From JAPLDB01 sp038230515 (GTDB lineage Bacteria > Bacteroidota > Bacteroidia > AKYH767-A > 2013-40CM-41-45), in assembly GCA_038230515.1 (NCBI GenBank), contig JBBRND010000001.1, forward strand, positions 186,001 through 250,000: DNA of 64,000 nucleotides. Direction: 5' to 3'. Numbering within the stretch: the stretch's first letter is position 1; each line of letters opens with the position of its first letter. A program made the position numbers and the translations under genes. The notes below the pieces were generated by a model. That model saw nothing but the letters and a program-made list of their open reading frames with translations, searched no databases and was not told where the DNA came from. Shown piece after piece: positions 51,521 through 60,753 of this stretch.

Positions 51521-51787
51521 TTACTGCTTCACAAACTTTTTACTCAGCACTTCTTTTTCTGTTTGCAAGGTTACAAAGTAAACCCCTTCTGCAAACCCGC
51601 TTACATTGATGACTTGCGCGGCATAGCCGCCATTGTAAACAGGCAGTTCTTTTTCATACACTTTTACTCCAAGTGCATTGGTAATTTGCAGCCAACCGTT
51701 TTTGCCTTTTATGCGTTGTGCATTAAAATAAATGAGGCGGCTGGCGGGGTTTGGGTTTAAATAAATGGTAGCCGATCGGGACCGAGT
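51521..51787 (-). pseudogene. Orphan T9SS type A sorting-domain fragment
   Basis: The minus strand from 51787 to the TAA at 51523-51521 is open for 88 codons without a usable start and reads as a sorting domain: ATIYLNPNPASRLIYFNAQR, then LQITNALGVKVYEKELPV, GFAEGVYFVTLQTEKE and SKKFVKQ at the end. A stop lies directly upstream in frame, so the body of the cargo gene is missing. It is the tail of a deleted surface protein. Confidence 0.88.
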
Positions 51788-51791
51788 TTAT

Positions 51792-52016
51792 TTACCTCCA
51801 CCTTTCTCCATACCACTTTTCAAAAACTTTTAGCGGTAATCCCTTTTCATTTTCATACTTCGTGATAAGCTCATTAAATTCTTCTTCAAGAACTGCGGGT
51901 ACGGTAATGCTCTGCCATTCTCCATTCTCTTTTATTGCCTGGTAAAAAAGCAGCTTCTGTTCTGCAGGAGGCAATGCCTTCCAATCGCGCAGGGTTATCT
52001 TTTTCTTTTCACTCAT
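51792..52016 (-). CDS. Small hypothetical protein, 74 residues
   Basis: Start chosen at 52016 (MSEKKKITLRDWKALPPAEQ) because a TATATTTG -7 element at 52033-52026 lies inside the 10-codon longer frame. Acidic, soluble, with SITVPAVLEEEFNELITKYE and a basic-aromatic end (EKWYGERWR). No family recognised. No partner genes; the orphan sorting domain begins directly behind its stop. Confidence 0.6.
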   Translation of the reverse strand: MSEKKKITLRDWKALPPAEQKLLFYQAIKENGEWQSITVPAVLEEEFNELITKYENEKGLPLKVFEKWYGERWR

Positions 52017-52025
52017 GGGTATTTC

Positions 52026-52033
52026 GCAAATAT
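52026..52033 (-). promoter_or_regulatory. Probable -7 element TATATTTG of the small gene at 52016
   Basis: Exact TAnnTTTG match on the minus strand, 10 bp before the chosen ATG; it decides between the two possible starts. Confidence 0.5.
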
Positions 52034-52079
52034 AATCATTTGGCATGCTTTTTTCGTTGTGTTAGTAAAAATCATTTTT

Positions 52080-52265
52080 ATGCCCATTCTAAATGTTCTT
52101 ATCATTCTTATCGTGGTGGGGGTGCTCCTCTGGCTTGTAAATACTTACATTCCGATGCAGTCAACCATTAAAAAAATTCTTAACGCTGTGGTGGTTATTG
52201 TAGTTGTAATCTGGTTGCTCAATATCTTTGGTGTGCTGGGCACTTTAAAAAACATTCATACGTGA
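52080..52265 (+). CDS. Small membrane protein (Thivi_2564-like), 61 residues
   Basis: From ATG 52080 (a GTG seven codons earlier is also in frame). Two membrane helices: LNVLIILIVVGVLLWLVNTY and ILNAVVVIVVVIWLLNIFGV, joined by a short loop with IPMQSTIKK. This matches the widely found two-helix Thivi_2564 family of unknown role. Located in the cytoplasmic membrane. Confidence 0.8.
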   Translation: MPILNVLIILIVVGVLLWLVNTYIPMQSTIKKILNAVVVIVVVIWLLNIFGVLGTLKNIHT

Positions 52266-52321
52266 GGAAGTCAGCTCTGAAGTAAGTAATCTTTTTTTCT
52301 GATGCTTAAAATAAATTTACA

Positions 52322-52402
52322 ATGACAATGGGTTGGTGGGCAGGTTTGGCATTGGCGGTATTAATTATCGGCCTGTTCTACAAGTTGCGTGGAAAAAAAT
52401 AG
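52322..52402 (+). CDS. Possible 26-residue single-helix membrane peptide
   Basis: MTMGWWAGLALAVLIIGLFY followed by KLRGKK and stop: one membrane helix with a positive end, 56 bp after the two-helix protein. Such peptides are real in many bacteria, but only the hydrophobicity and the clean charge pattern support this one. Confidence 0.4.
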   Translation: MTMGWWAGLALAVLIIGLFYKLRGKK

Positions 52403-52505
52403 TTGATGCGGGAGTGCCTGCATCGCAGATACTGCTCAAAAATTTTTGTCCCGGCAGATTTCCTGCGCTGCTCACCTGTTGCTTCAGGTTATCTAAATGT
52501 ATTTT

Positions 52506-52540
52506 AACCTCGAACAAGTTTGAAACTTGTTCGAGGTTTT
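52506..52540. terminator. Perfect 15-bp palindrome with T-tail
   Basis: AACCTCGAACAAGTT-TGA-AACTTGTTCGAGGTT then TTG. It can end transcripts from the left (the small membrane genes). The sequence is also of the kind found as a dispersed palindrome in Bacteroidota. Confidence 0.75.
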
Positions 52541-52757
52541 GTTTCAATAATAACAAATGGCGGGTGAGACGCCCACGGGCAAACGCACAACACCTGCCAG
52601 CACAATAATGACACACCCCTAAATCCCCTCTCTCTTACGCGCCTTGCTAACACGCAGAGGGGACTTGCTTGCGCACAGGCAAAGGCGCAATACCTGCCAA
52701 TGCTGAAATTTTTCTACTTTTGGTGAGTCAAAAAGGTGGAATGGCAAAATCAGAGAT

Positions 52758-52838
52758 TAAGAATTCTTACACCCTAACTCAAATGGCAGGTCTCGCGATC
52801 GCACAAGTCAACTCTCGATGGCACGACAGCACGGAAAT
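52758..52838. repeat. Direct repeat copy 1, upstream of the gene at 52864
   Basis: ~80 bp, core CCCTAACTCAAATGGCAGGT then CTCGCGATCGCACAAGTCAA. The second copy is at 53661-53740, offset 903 bp, with ~85% identity by eye over the core. The two copies bracket the gene at 52864-53559. Confidence 0.85.
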
Positions 52839-52863
52839 GTTGTTAAAGTTGTTGTCCAATTGG

Positions 52864-53559
52864 ATGGCTTTAAAAAGTATATCAGCAGGAGTGGTTATTT
52901 TTCTATTTAGCTTTAATTGTAGAGGACAAGATACGTTAAAGCGAGAGATTCAGTTCAATTATTCTCCTGGCATTATTTTAAAATGGTTTTCTTCCAAATC
53001 TAACTCCTTTAATAACGAAATTCATATTGGTCTGAATAATAAAATATCATTCAATTATAATTTATTTTTAAATAATTTCTCTTATTATTATGTTGGCTTA
53101 ATATACTCAAGTGAAAATATTTATTTTCATGGTACGATTATCTTTATAGAAGAAAAATATTATAACTCCTCTCTTCAGAATTATAAAAGTTCGTTCATCG
53201 AAATTCCAATTGGAATAAAAATTAAACTAAATAAAAAGATAGACAAATTCACTTTTCTGACGGGTGAATTATCTGGCAGTGTATATTCGAATGAGAAATA
53301 TTTATTTTACGAAAATTATCCGAGTTTTACTCCACCATACTCAAATTCATATAGCGTAATGACATATAACAAAAACTATTTTGGCCTGACTCGTCTCATT
53401 ATATCATTAAAATTTGAAAGGGAAACTCCTATTGGAAGAAGGTTTACATTAACAAGAGGAGCGGATATTTCTATGCCTTCACTTATTATAACACCTAAAA
53501 CTTCTCTTGGTCTTACTAACTTTCGATTAAATGGAATAATTGGAATTGGATATCATTGA
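52864..53559 (+). CDS. Hypothetical outer-membrane beta-barrel-like protein
   Basis: 231 residues from ATG 52864 (MALKSISAGVVIFLFSFNCR, signal cut near CRGQ). The longer frame from 52669 runs through a dispersed repeat and is rejected. The mature part is rich in Asn, Tyr and Ser with alternating strands (IHIGLNNKISFNYNLFLNNF, GIKIKLNKKIDKFTFLTGEL), and ends in a strand with an aromatic next-to-last position (GIIGIGYH), as in 8- to 10-strand outer-membrane barrels. Markedly A/T-richer than its neighbours and bracketed by direct repeats, it looks acquired. Confidence 0.72.
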   Translation: MALKSISAGVVIFLFSFNCRGQDTLKREIQFNYSPGIILKWFSSKSNSFNNEIHIGLNNKISFNYNLFLNNFSYYYVGLIYSSENIYFHGTIIFIEEKYYNSSLQNYKSSFIEIPIGIKIKLNKKIDKFTFLTGELSGSVYSNEKYLFYENYPSFTPPYSNSYSVMTYNKNYFGLTRLIISLKFERETPIGRRFTLTRGADISMPSLIITPKTSLGLTNFRLNGIIGIGYH

Positions 53560-53660
53560 TGAAAATGAAAAAAATAATTTCTCTTGCAGTAAATACCCTT
53601 TTTTTTATGTTGGTTTCTTTTCGAATTCACCAAATTCTTGGTTACAAAAATTAAATATGC

Positions 53661-53740
53661 CTTTAATTCTTAGGCCCTAACTCAAATGGCAGGTCTCGCC
53701 ACCGCACAAGTCAATTCTCGAAGGACTGCCAGCACTGAAT
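53661..53740. repeat. Direct repeat copy 2, downstream of the gene at 52864
   Basis: Core CCCTAACTCAAATGGCAGGT at 53675, then CTCGCCACCGCACAAGTCAA; pairs with 52758-52838. Confidence 0.85.
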
Positions 53741-54077
53741 ATTGCTCAAGCCGCGTGGCTTCGTCATGCCGCCCACGCTGTTTAAAAATTTTGCCTGCGG
53801 CATTCCGCTAACGCGGAACCAATTTTTAAAAGGCGTGTCTGGCATGACTGGGTTGGTGGCAGAACGCTGGGTAGCGGGTTTTTTTTTGGGGGTAGAGGGA
53901 CTGAAGAATAATGAGAGTAAGAAACTAAAATGGCAGGTGAGCAGCGCACAAAACCAACCCATAACACCTGCGGGCACGGAATTATTATAGGGTTCCGGAA
54001 GGTCTCACAGCCGCACAAAAATCTTCGTCCGAAGACCCTCCGGCAATGGCTGGTTATTCCGGTTAAATAAAATACTC

Positions 54078-54085
54078 TATATTTG
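54078..54085 (+). promoter_or_regulatory. Probable -7 element TATATTTG of the gene at 54105
   Basis: Exact TAnnTTTG match 19 bp before the ATG. Confidence 0.55.
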
Positions 54086-54104
54086 TTGCTGTTCATTCAG
54101 TGGC

Positions 54105-56102
54105 ATGATTAGTTGCAAAAACATCTTCCTTTTTTTTATTCTTTTTTTTTATACAGGAATTATTGATGCTCAAACACTGGTGTGGGCACATGACTTTGGA
54201 AGTACAGGTAGTGACGAGGGGAAGGCAGTGGGTGTAGATGCTGCAGGCAATGTTTATGTTGCCGGTTCATTTTCGGGAACGGTAAATTTTGGTCCATCCT
54301 CGATTACTTCAAATGGCGGCAAGGATATTTTTATTGTCGCTTATAATTCTGCCGGTACCTTTTTATGGTGTCGTACTATTGGTGGTTCTTTGGATGATGA
54401 GGCAACTGCCATAGATGTTAATGGTTTAGGAGTTTTTGTTACAGGATATTTTCAAGGTACTGTAGATTTGAATGCCGGTGTGGGAGTAACGAGTGTAACT
54501 TCGGCAGGAGGAAAAGATATCTTCGAAGTTTTTTATTCAACTGCAGGTAATTTTTTTTCCGGCTTCAGGATTGGCTCCACCGGAAATGATCAGGGAAATG
54601 CAATTGTTCGCGATAACAATATAAATTGTGAGATCATTGCCGGCTCATTTGAGGGTACTGTTGATTTTGATCCCGGGATATCAACTGTTAATCTTACGTC
54701 AGCAGGAAGTACCGATGTTTTTTTTGGAGCTTATAATTCCGGAGTGCTTCAGTTTGCCTGTGCAATGGGGGCCACCACCAATGATGAAGCACGTGGTTTA
54801 GCGGTTTCTGCCGGTGGCAATATTTACATAACAGGAACTTATACCGGCACTGCAGATTTTGATCCGGGTGCGGGAGTTTTTAATCTTGCAAATGTTGGCG
54901 GAATCAATCGTGATGATATATTTTTTGCCAAATATTCTTCGTCAGGAATTTTGGGATTCGCAAAGGGAATCGGCTCTAATGCTCCCAAGCATGGAAATGG
55001 AATTGCGGTGGATGCATCAAGTAATGTTTTCATCACAGGCGATTTTGAGGGCACTACTGATTTTGATCCCGGTGCCGGTGTATTTAATATTACTCCTACT
55101 GCACAGCAAAATATTTACTTTGCAAAGTATAATTCAGTTGGCAATTTTGTTTTCGCAAATAAGATTGGTGCTTCTGCTATTAACTCGGGTGCTGCTATTG
55201 CGCTGGATGCCTCAGGAAATATTGGTATTACCGGCCAATATTCTTTTATTGCTGCTGACTTTGATCCGGGTGCGGGTACTTTTAATTTAACACCTGATGC
55301 GGGAGGGTCTGATATTTTTTATGCACGATATTCCGGTTCAACCGGTGCTTTTATTTCTGCTGTGAGTTTAGGCGGCACGGGAGCTAATATAGGCAGTGGA
55401 GTTGCCTTAAGTGGCAATAACATTTATCTTACAGGACGTAATACAGGCACCGGTGATTTTGATCCCGGTGCATCGCTCCTTACTTTAACTTCCATAGGCG
55501 GCAATGATGCATTTGTGGCGCGGCTTAGTATTCCTTCATCGCTGCCCATTACACTTTCAGCATTTACTGCGCGTGAAGTGAACAATACCGTAGTGCAATG
55601 TGACTGGACAACGAGTGCTGAAATTAACAATGACTTTTTCACTATTGAGCGCAGCAAGGATGCTACTACCTTTGATTCCATCGGCATGTTAGATGGAGCA
55701 GGTAATTCTACCTCCGATTTGTTTTATCATTTTGTAGATGAGAATCCTTTGATGGGTATTGCTTACTACCGGCTAAAGCAAACGGATTTTGACGGGCATT
55801 TTACTTATAGTGATACTGTAACTGCACGCATCTGGATCAATACGATTGTGGTGTTTCCGAATGTAACGACTGATAAATTTCAAATTCATTTTTGCAGCAA
55901 CTATACGGATGCTTAGAACATGAGGATTGAGCTTTTCAATGTTGAAGGGAAAAAATTTATTTCCACCACGTTCAATCTTGGCTCACTCACCAAACGCAAT
56001 TATGAATTGGATGGAAGTAAATTTCCAAGCGGAGTTTATCTTTACCAGATTACCAATGCAAACGGCACCCTGCTGCAAACGGGGAAGGTTATTTTTGAGT
56101 GA
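54105..56102 (+). pseudogene. Secreted beta-propeller-like protein with in-frame stop inside its T9SS domain
   Basis: Signal peptide (IFLFFILFFYTGIIDAQ), then seven or eight ~60-residue repeats with IAVDASGNIYITGTYTGT-like, DFDPGAGVFNLT and DIFFAKYNSSG segments (SBBP-like propeller repeats), a linker LPITLSAFTAREVNN and a T9SS sorting domain starting VVFPNVTTDKFQIHF. A TAG at 55914-55916 cuts that domain; the same frame then continues NMRIELFNVEGKKFIS to GVYLYQITNANG and the stop at 56102. The truncated 603-residue product lacks the strands needed for export, unless the stop is read through or is a sequencing error. Confidence 0.85.
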
Positions 56103-56285
56103 ATAGCAAAGGGTTTTATGCGTTGATTACGTTCAGTATTTCAAAATTTTTTTCTGAATAGGCAAACGGTTGCGGAGAACCTGGGGGGCAATAATTATTT
56201 TTGGATTGAAAGAATTTTTTTTCGATCATTGTTTTTCTTTCCGAGTTCTGTTTACATTTACACTTTGCTTTTAACTGAAACATTT

Positions 56286-59200
56286 ATGAGAAAAATTCTT
56301 CTCAACTTTTTTGTTCTGACAATTTTGAGTGCCTTTACTTCTGATGTGAATGCACAATGCAGTGGTGGAGTAAGTGGAGGAGTAATCGTTCCGGGGCTTA
56401 CCTGGAGCAGTGTTGGTACCACAGCCGTGCCTGCAGGAAGGTATTACACATTTGCTGCTACGGCAGGACGCACGTATTATTTTTCTTTCTGTGCGGCTGA
56501 TGGAGGCAGCAGTATTTACGATACGCAGATTACAATGATGGACAACACAGGAGTTTATGCGGGTGGTTACAATGATGATTTTTGCGGACTGGAATCCTAT
56601 CTCACATGGACTTGTCTGGCAACAGGAAACTACCGAGTACTGCTCAACCTGTATTCATGTGTAGCGAACGGAACTGTTCTCGGCACGATGGTTTACAAAT
56701 ACGCTGCCCCGCTTACTTGCCCCGCCAACCTTGGTGGCGGTGTAACGAATGTTGCCTCGCTACCCTATGCATCCGGTGCGGGCACTACGTGCGGAGCAGG
56801 TGATGACCTTACCGCAACAAATACAAATGCCTGCGGAAGTACATTGTATTACACCGGAGAAGATCGTGTTTACATTTTCACACCCGCAACAACAGGAACG
56901 GTTACCATTAATCTTACATCGGCAGGTTCGTTCACAGGATTGATGTTGTACAACGGATGTCCGCTGTTGGGACAAGGAGGCACTTGTGTTGATTATACAC
57001 AAAGCTCAACAGGAAATAAAACATTGACGGAATGTTTGCAGGGTGGTGTTACTTATTATCTCGTTCTTGATTCATGGAGTACTCCTTCATGTAATGCATT
57101 TTCAAATCTTACCATCTCCGCTCCTGTGGCTGCAGGTGGCTGTGCAATGGGAACGGGAGTAGTAGCTGTTGCAGCGTTGCCTTACAGCAGCAATAACAGA
57201 ACTACCTGCGGAATGGGGGATGACATTACCTCAACAAATTCTGTTACCTGCGGAAGTACAATTTATACCACTGCAGAAGATGAAGTTTTTGTTTTCACGC
57301 CAGTAGCATCAGGTACATCTACCATTACAGTTACGAGTTTGAGCAGTTGGGTTGGCATTACCTTATTTCAAGGATGCCCGATGGTGAGTGGTTGCAGCGG
57401 AACACCCGGTTCTTGTATCGGGTTCTCACAAAGCAGTGACGGCAATCAAAGTTTGTGCGCGAATTTAACCGCAGGACAAACGTATTACCTGGTGGTAGAT
57501 CAGTTTGCATCTCCTACTTGCATTCCATCTTACAACATTAACATTTCCGCACCAACAGGTACAGCAGCGGGAGTCACATGCGGTAATCCATTTATAGTTC
57601 CTGGGTTACCATTTTCAAGACCGGGAGAAACTACTGCGTGTTTCGGAAATGATTACAATAATGCAAGCATCGGTTCATGTGGAACTTTTTATGAATCGGG
57701 AGAAGATAAGGTTTACAGCTACACAGCGACAACTTCAGAGTGTATCGGCATTACGCTTTCGGGTACAAGCACCAACTCTATCGGCTACCAGGTTTATCAG
57801 GGTTGTCCGGGCAGTGGTGGTACAACATGCATCGCAAGTAATGGTGGAGCAAATTCAGGAACATTAACAGGAAGCGCTGTGCTTCCTGCTGCGGGTACCT
57901 ACTATATTATTGTTGATACATGGGCGCCACCAACAAGTGCTGTGTACAATATCAACATTATTTCTTACGGCTCCGGACCGGCTAACGATCTTCCATGCAA
58001 TGCGACTCCATTATCACTGGGAGTGTATGCGCAGGGCAATAATAATTGCAGCGGAGCAGCCGGAGAACCTGCCGCACCTGCATGTTGGATTGCAGGTACA
58101 ATTAATTCTGTTTGGTACAGTGTAGTTGCACCTGCATCTGGACAGCTTCGCATACGCACATCGCCAGGCTCACTTACCAATTCTGAGATTGCAGTTTATT
58201 CAGGTGCGTGTGGTGCTGGCATGACCTATGTGAATTGCAACGATGACGCGCCTGCCTGTGGATCTACATTGAACTATAATTCGGAACTGATTCTTGCAGG
58301 ACTTACCTTCGGAACTATTTATTACATTGAGGTGGATGGCTACAGTAATTTTACAGGGTCCTTTGGAATTGTTGTAATTGATCCTGCAACACAAACATTA
58401 CCGCTCGCTTATGGTCAGGAATGTTCTACTCCAAATCCTGTTTGCAATCAAACCATCAGCATTGGTGATCCAGGATGGCAGTCATTCGGAAACTATTGTG
58501 ATTTTCCGGGAGGAGGAACAAATTGTTTGTTGAGTGGTGAACGTGGCTCTGCATTTTATCAGATCAATATCGCATCAAACGGAACACTGACTTTTGATAT
58601 TGTCCCCAATGACTGGCCCGGAGCACCGAGCACATCAAGTACTGATTATGATTTTGCGCTCTGGAAAATTGGCGGAGCGGGAGCCACTTCCTGTGCAGGT
58701 ATTGCTTCAGGTGCTGCACCCGTTCGTTGCAATTATAGTGCGCTGGGGGTAACCGGAATTTATACCACTGCAGGAACTTCGCCACCTGCGTACCCGGGTT
58801 ATGGAGGAGCGTACGATGCTTCATTAGCGGTTACTGCGGGCGATGTTTATCTTCTCGAAGTAAGTAATTTTTCAAACAGTACTTCCGGATGTACAATGAA
58901 CTTTGGGGCATCGCCAATTAACTATACTCCGTCATCGGGCAGCGTTACATGGAGTGGTGGTGTAAATACTGACTGGACACAGGCACCTAACTGGGGGGGA
59001 TGTGCAACTCCTACCTGCAGTGTTGATGCTATTGTAGTTCCTGCTTCGGTTAATCAACCGGTGATTGCTACCAATCAAACGGTAAAAAATTTAATAATCA
59101 GTGCGGGGGCAACGCTTACTATTAATGCAGGAGTAACACTTACTATTTGCGGGGACTATACGAATAACGGAACACTGATCGCTGCACCAACTTCTACCAT

Positions 59201-60734
59201 TCAATTTATAAATCCAGGTGCTATTCAGAATATAAACGGAAGTTTGACAGGAGTAAACCGTTTCCCGAATCTTACCATAAATAAAACGGGAGGCAGTGTT
59301 TCGCTTAATCAGAATATAGACATAGCAGGAAGTCTGACTACTTCAAACGCCACAAGTATTTTCAATACGAACGGAAAATACATTAAGCTGGCAGGCAACT
59401 TTAACAACAACACCGGTAACACAACCTTCAGCAATGTGGGTGCAGGTACGCTTGAGTTTAACGGAGCGGCTGCGCAAACTTTTACCAATACCAATTCTAC
59501 CATTACGCTGAATAATGTATTGATGAACCACACCGGCACCGGTGTTTCATTGAATGGGGTGAACAGCACGATGTATATCAGCAACACGGGTGTACTAACA
59601 CTTACTCTCGGAAAAATAATTACCGGTGCACTGGAAGTAAATGTTCTGAACTCAGCACCTGCAAGTGTTACCGCAGGAAATGTTTCAAGCTATGTGGAAG
59701 GAAGATTGCGTAGGGCTATCACAACTGTTGCGGGGTCGTATAATTTTCCTGTGGGCAATGCTGCAATGGGTTATGAACTTGCCAACATTACCTATACTAC
59801 TGCACCTTCTGCAGCATATAATCTTCTCTCCTACTTTAATAGCTGGGGTGCTGTACCGAACGGTCCGGTGTCGAGCGAATGTCCAACAAATAATTATTCA
59901 CTGTTGCAGGCATTTAATCATGGATACTGGACTATAGATGCAAGCATAGGAGCGCCAACAGGAACCTATACTACCACACTTCACAACCGCGGCTATGGCA
60001 ACAACACCGGGCTTGCATGGACGGTGATGAAACGCACTCCTTCGAGCAGCGGTGCATGGGTACTCAATGGACTATGCAATGCTGGCAGTACGGCTGCTGT
60101 AACAGTGCGTACATCTATGAGTAATTTCTCTGACTTTGCAACTGTGCAATTCGGCAACCCGCTGCCGATTGAACTTTTGTCTTTTACTGCCGAGCCGAAA
60201 TCGAGCGGAGTAATTTCGAAATGGATTACTGCTACTGAAATAAACAACGATTATTTTATGGTGGAGCGAAGCAAGGATGGCGCATCGTTTGAACCGCTTG
60301 GCGAAGTGAAAGGTGCAGGTAATTCAAACATCACCCTTAACTATGATTATTTTGATGCACATCCATATACAGGCACCAACTATTACCGCCTGAAGCAGGT
60401 GGATTTTAGCGGCACATTTACCTACAGCGACAGGGTTGCGGTGCGTATAGAAAAAGGCGCGAATGAAATTTCTCTTTATCCCAACCCTGCTAACAATGAA
60501 CTGCATATCGAATTCAATAATTCTTTTGACGGTGTTATAGATGTTCTTGTGGAAGATGCAACAGGACAAACTGTTTTTTCGGAAAAGAAAGAAGTGAAAC
60601 CCGGATTGAATTCTTTAACACTCAGTATTCAATCTCTTGCAAACGGTGTATATAACCTGAAGCTGCGCAATCCGAATGATAAAGGAGATACAGGCAAGCA
60701 GGCGCGCTTTATGAAAGGGGTGAAGGAGGAGTAA
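56286..60734 (+). CDS. Giant Cys-rich T9SS surface protein
   Basis: 1482 residues from ATG 56286 (MRKILLNFFVLTILSAFTSD, cut near VNAQ); the frame upstream adds 19 residues without a conserved start. Four related ~140-residue domains (~45-580) carry pairs of Cys and the words CGAGDDLTATN, YTGEDRVYIFTP and GVTYYLVLDSWSTPSC, resembling pre-peptidase (PPC-like) beta sandwiches. Two more beta domains follow (ANDLPCNATPL, QECSTPNPVCNQTIS), then a beta-helix-like stretch (~930-1100), and finally a T9SS type A domain (ISLYPNPANNELHIEF, NGVYNLKLR). No catalytic motif; likely an adhesin. Confidence 0.88.
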   Translation: MRKILLNFFVLTILSAFTSDVNAQCSGGVSGGVIVPGLTWSSVGTTAVPAGRYYTFAATAGRTYYFSFCAADGGSSIYDTQITMMDNTGVYAGGYNDDFCGLESYLTWTCLATGNYRVLLNLYSCVANGTVLGTMVYKYAAPLTCPANLGGGVTNVASLPYASGAGTTCGAGDDLTATNTNACGSTLYYTGEDRVYIFTPATTGTVTINLTSAGSFTGLMLYNGCPLLGQGGTCVDYTQSSTGNKTLTECLQGGVTYYLVLDSWSTPSCNAFSNLTISAPVAAGGCAMGTGVVAVAALPYSSNNRTTCGMGDDITSTNSVTCGSTIYTTAEDEVFVFTPVASGTSTITVTSLSSWVGITLFQGCPMVSGCSGTPGSCIGFSQSSDGNQSLCANLTAGQTYYLVVDQFASPTCIPSYNINISAPTGTAAGVTCGNPFIVPGLPFSRPGETTACFGNDYNNASIGSCGTFYESGEDKVYSYTATTSECIGITLSGTSTNSIGYQVYQGCPGSGGTTCIASNGGANSGTLTGSAVLPAAGTYYIIVDTWAPPTSAVYNINIISYGSGPANDLPCNATPLSLGVYAQGNNNCSGAAGEPAAPACWIAGTINSVWYSVVAPASGQLRIRTSPGSLTNSEIAVYSGACGAGMTYVNCNDDAPACGSTLNYNSELILAGLTFGTIYYIEVDGYSNFTGSFGIVVIDPATQTLPLAYGQECSTPNPVCNQTISIGDPGWQSFGNYCDFPGGGTNCLLSGERGSAFYQINIASNGTLTFDIVPNDWPGAPSTSSTDYDFALWKIGGAGATSCAGIASGAAPVRCNYSALGVTGIYTTAGTSPPAYPGYGGAYDASLAVTAGDVYLLEVSNFSNSTSGCTMNFGASPINYTPSSGSVTWSGGVNTDWTQAPNWGGCATPTCSVDAIVVPASVNQPVIATNQTVKNLIISAGATLTINAGVTLTICGDYTNNGTLIAAPTSTIQFINPGAIQNINGSLTGVNRFPNLTINKTGGSVSLNQNIDIAGSLTTSNATSIFNTNGKYIKLAGNFNNNTGNTTFSNVGAGTLEFNGAAAQTFTNTNSTITLNNVLMNHTGTGVSLNGVNSTMYISNTGVLTLTLGKIITGALEVNVLNSAPASVTAGNVSSYVEGRLRRAITTVAGSYNFPVGNAAMGYELANITYTTAPSAAYNLLSYFNSWGAVPNGPVSSECPTNNYSLLQAFNHGYWTIDASIGAPTGTYTTTLHNRGYGNNTGLAWTVMKRTPSSSGAWVLNGLCNAGSTAAVTVRTSMSNFSDFATVQFGNPLPIELLSFTAEPKSSGVISKWITATEINNDYFMVERSKDGASFEPLGEVKGAGNSNITLNYDYFDAHPYTGTNYYRLKQVDFSGTFTYSDRVAVRIEKGANEISLYPNPANNELHIEFNNSFDGVIDVLVEDATGQTVFSEKKEVKPGLNSLTLSIQSLANGVYNLKLRNPNDKGDTGKQARFMKGVKEE

Positions 60735-60753
60735 ATATAGATAGGAGTGCCTT

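Larger units (their letters stand above)
52403..52863. other. Gene-free region with palindrome and dispersed repeats
   Basis: Holds a perfect palindrome (52506-52538), a C-rich repeat (52616-52660) and three degenerate copies of an element with the words AAATGGCAGGT, CGCACAA and CCTGCCAGCAC (52557-52606, 52668-52712, 52758-52838). The reading frame open from 52669 is repeat sequence and is rejected as a gene start. Confidence 0.6.
53560..54104. other. Gene-free region with dispersed repeats
   Basis: Contains direct repeat copy 2 (53661-53740), a further degenerate copy (53926-53985, AAATGGCAGGTGAGCAGCGC then CACCTGCGGGCACGGAA), and a hairpin-prone block (GGTCTCACAG, CGAAGACCCTCCGG) at 54000-54050. 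A short fragment 53566-53650 could be remnant coding sequence but has no supportable frame. The promoter of the next gene lies at its end. Confidence 0.55.

Noticed and set aside
52669..52863. N-terminal extension of the outer-membrane protein gene
   Set aside because: Encoded by dispersed repeat DNA; a clean signal peptide begins at 52864.
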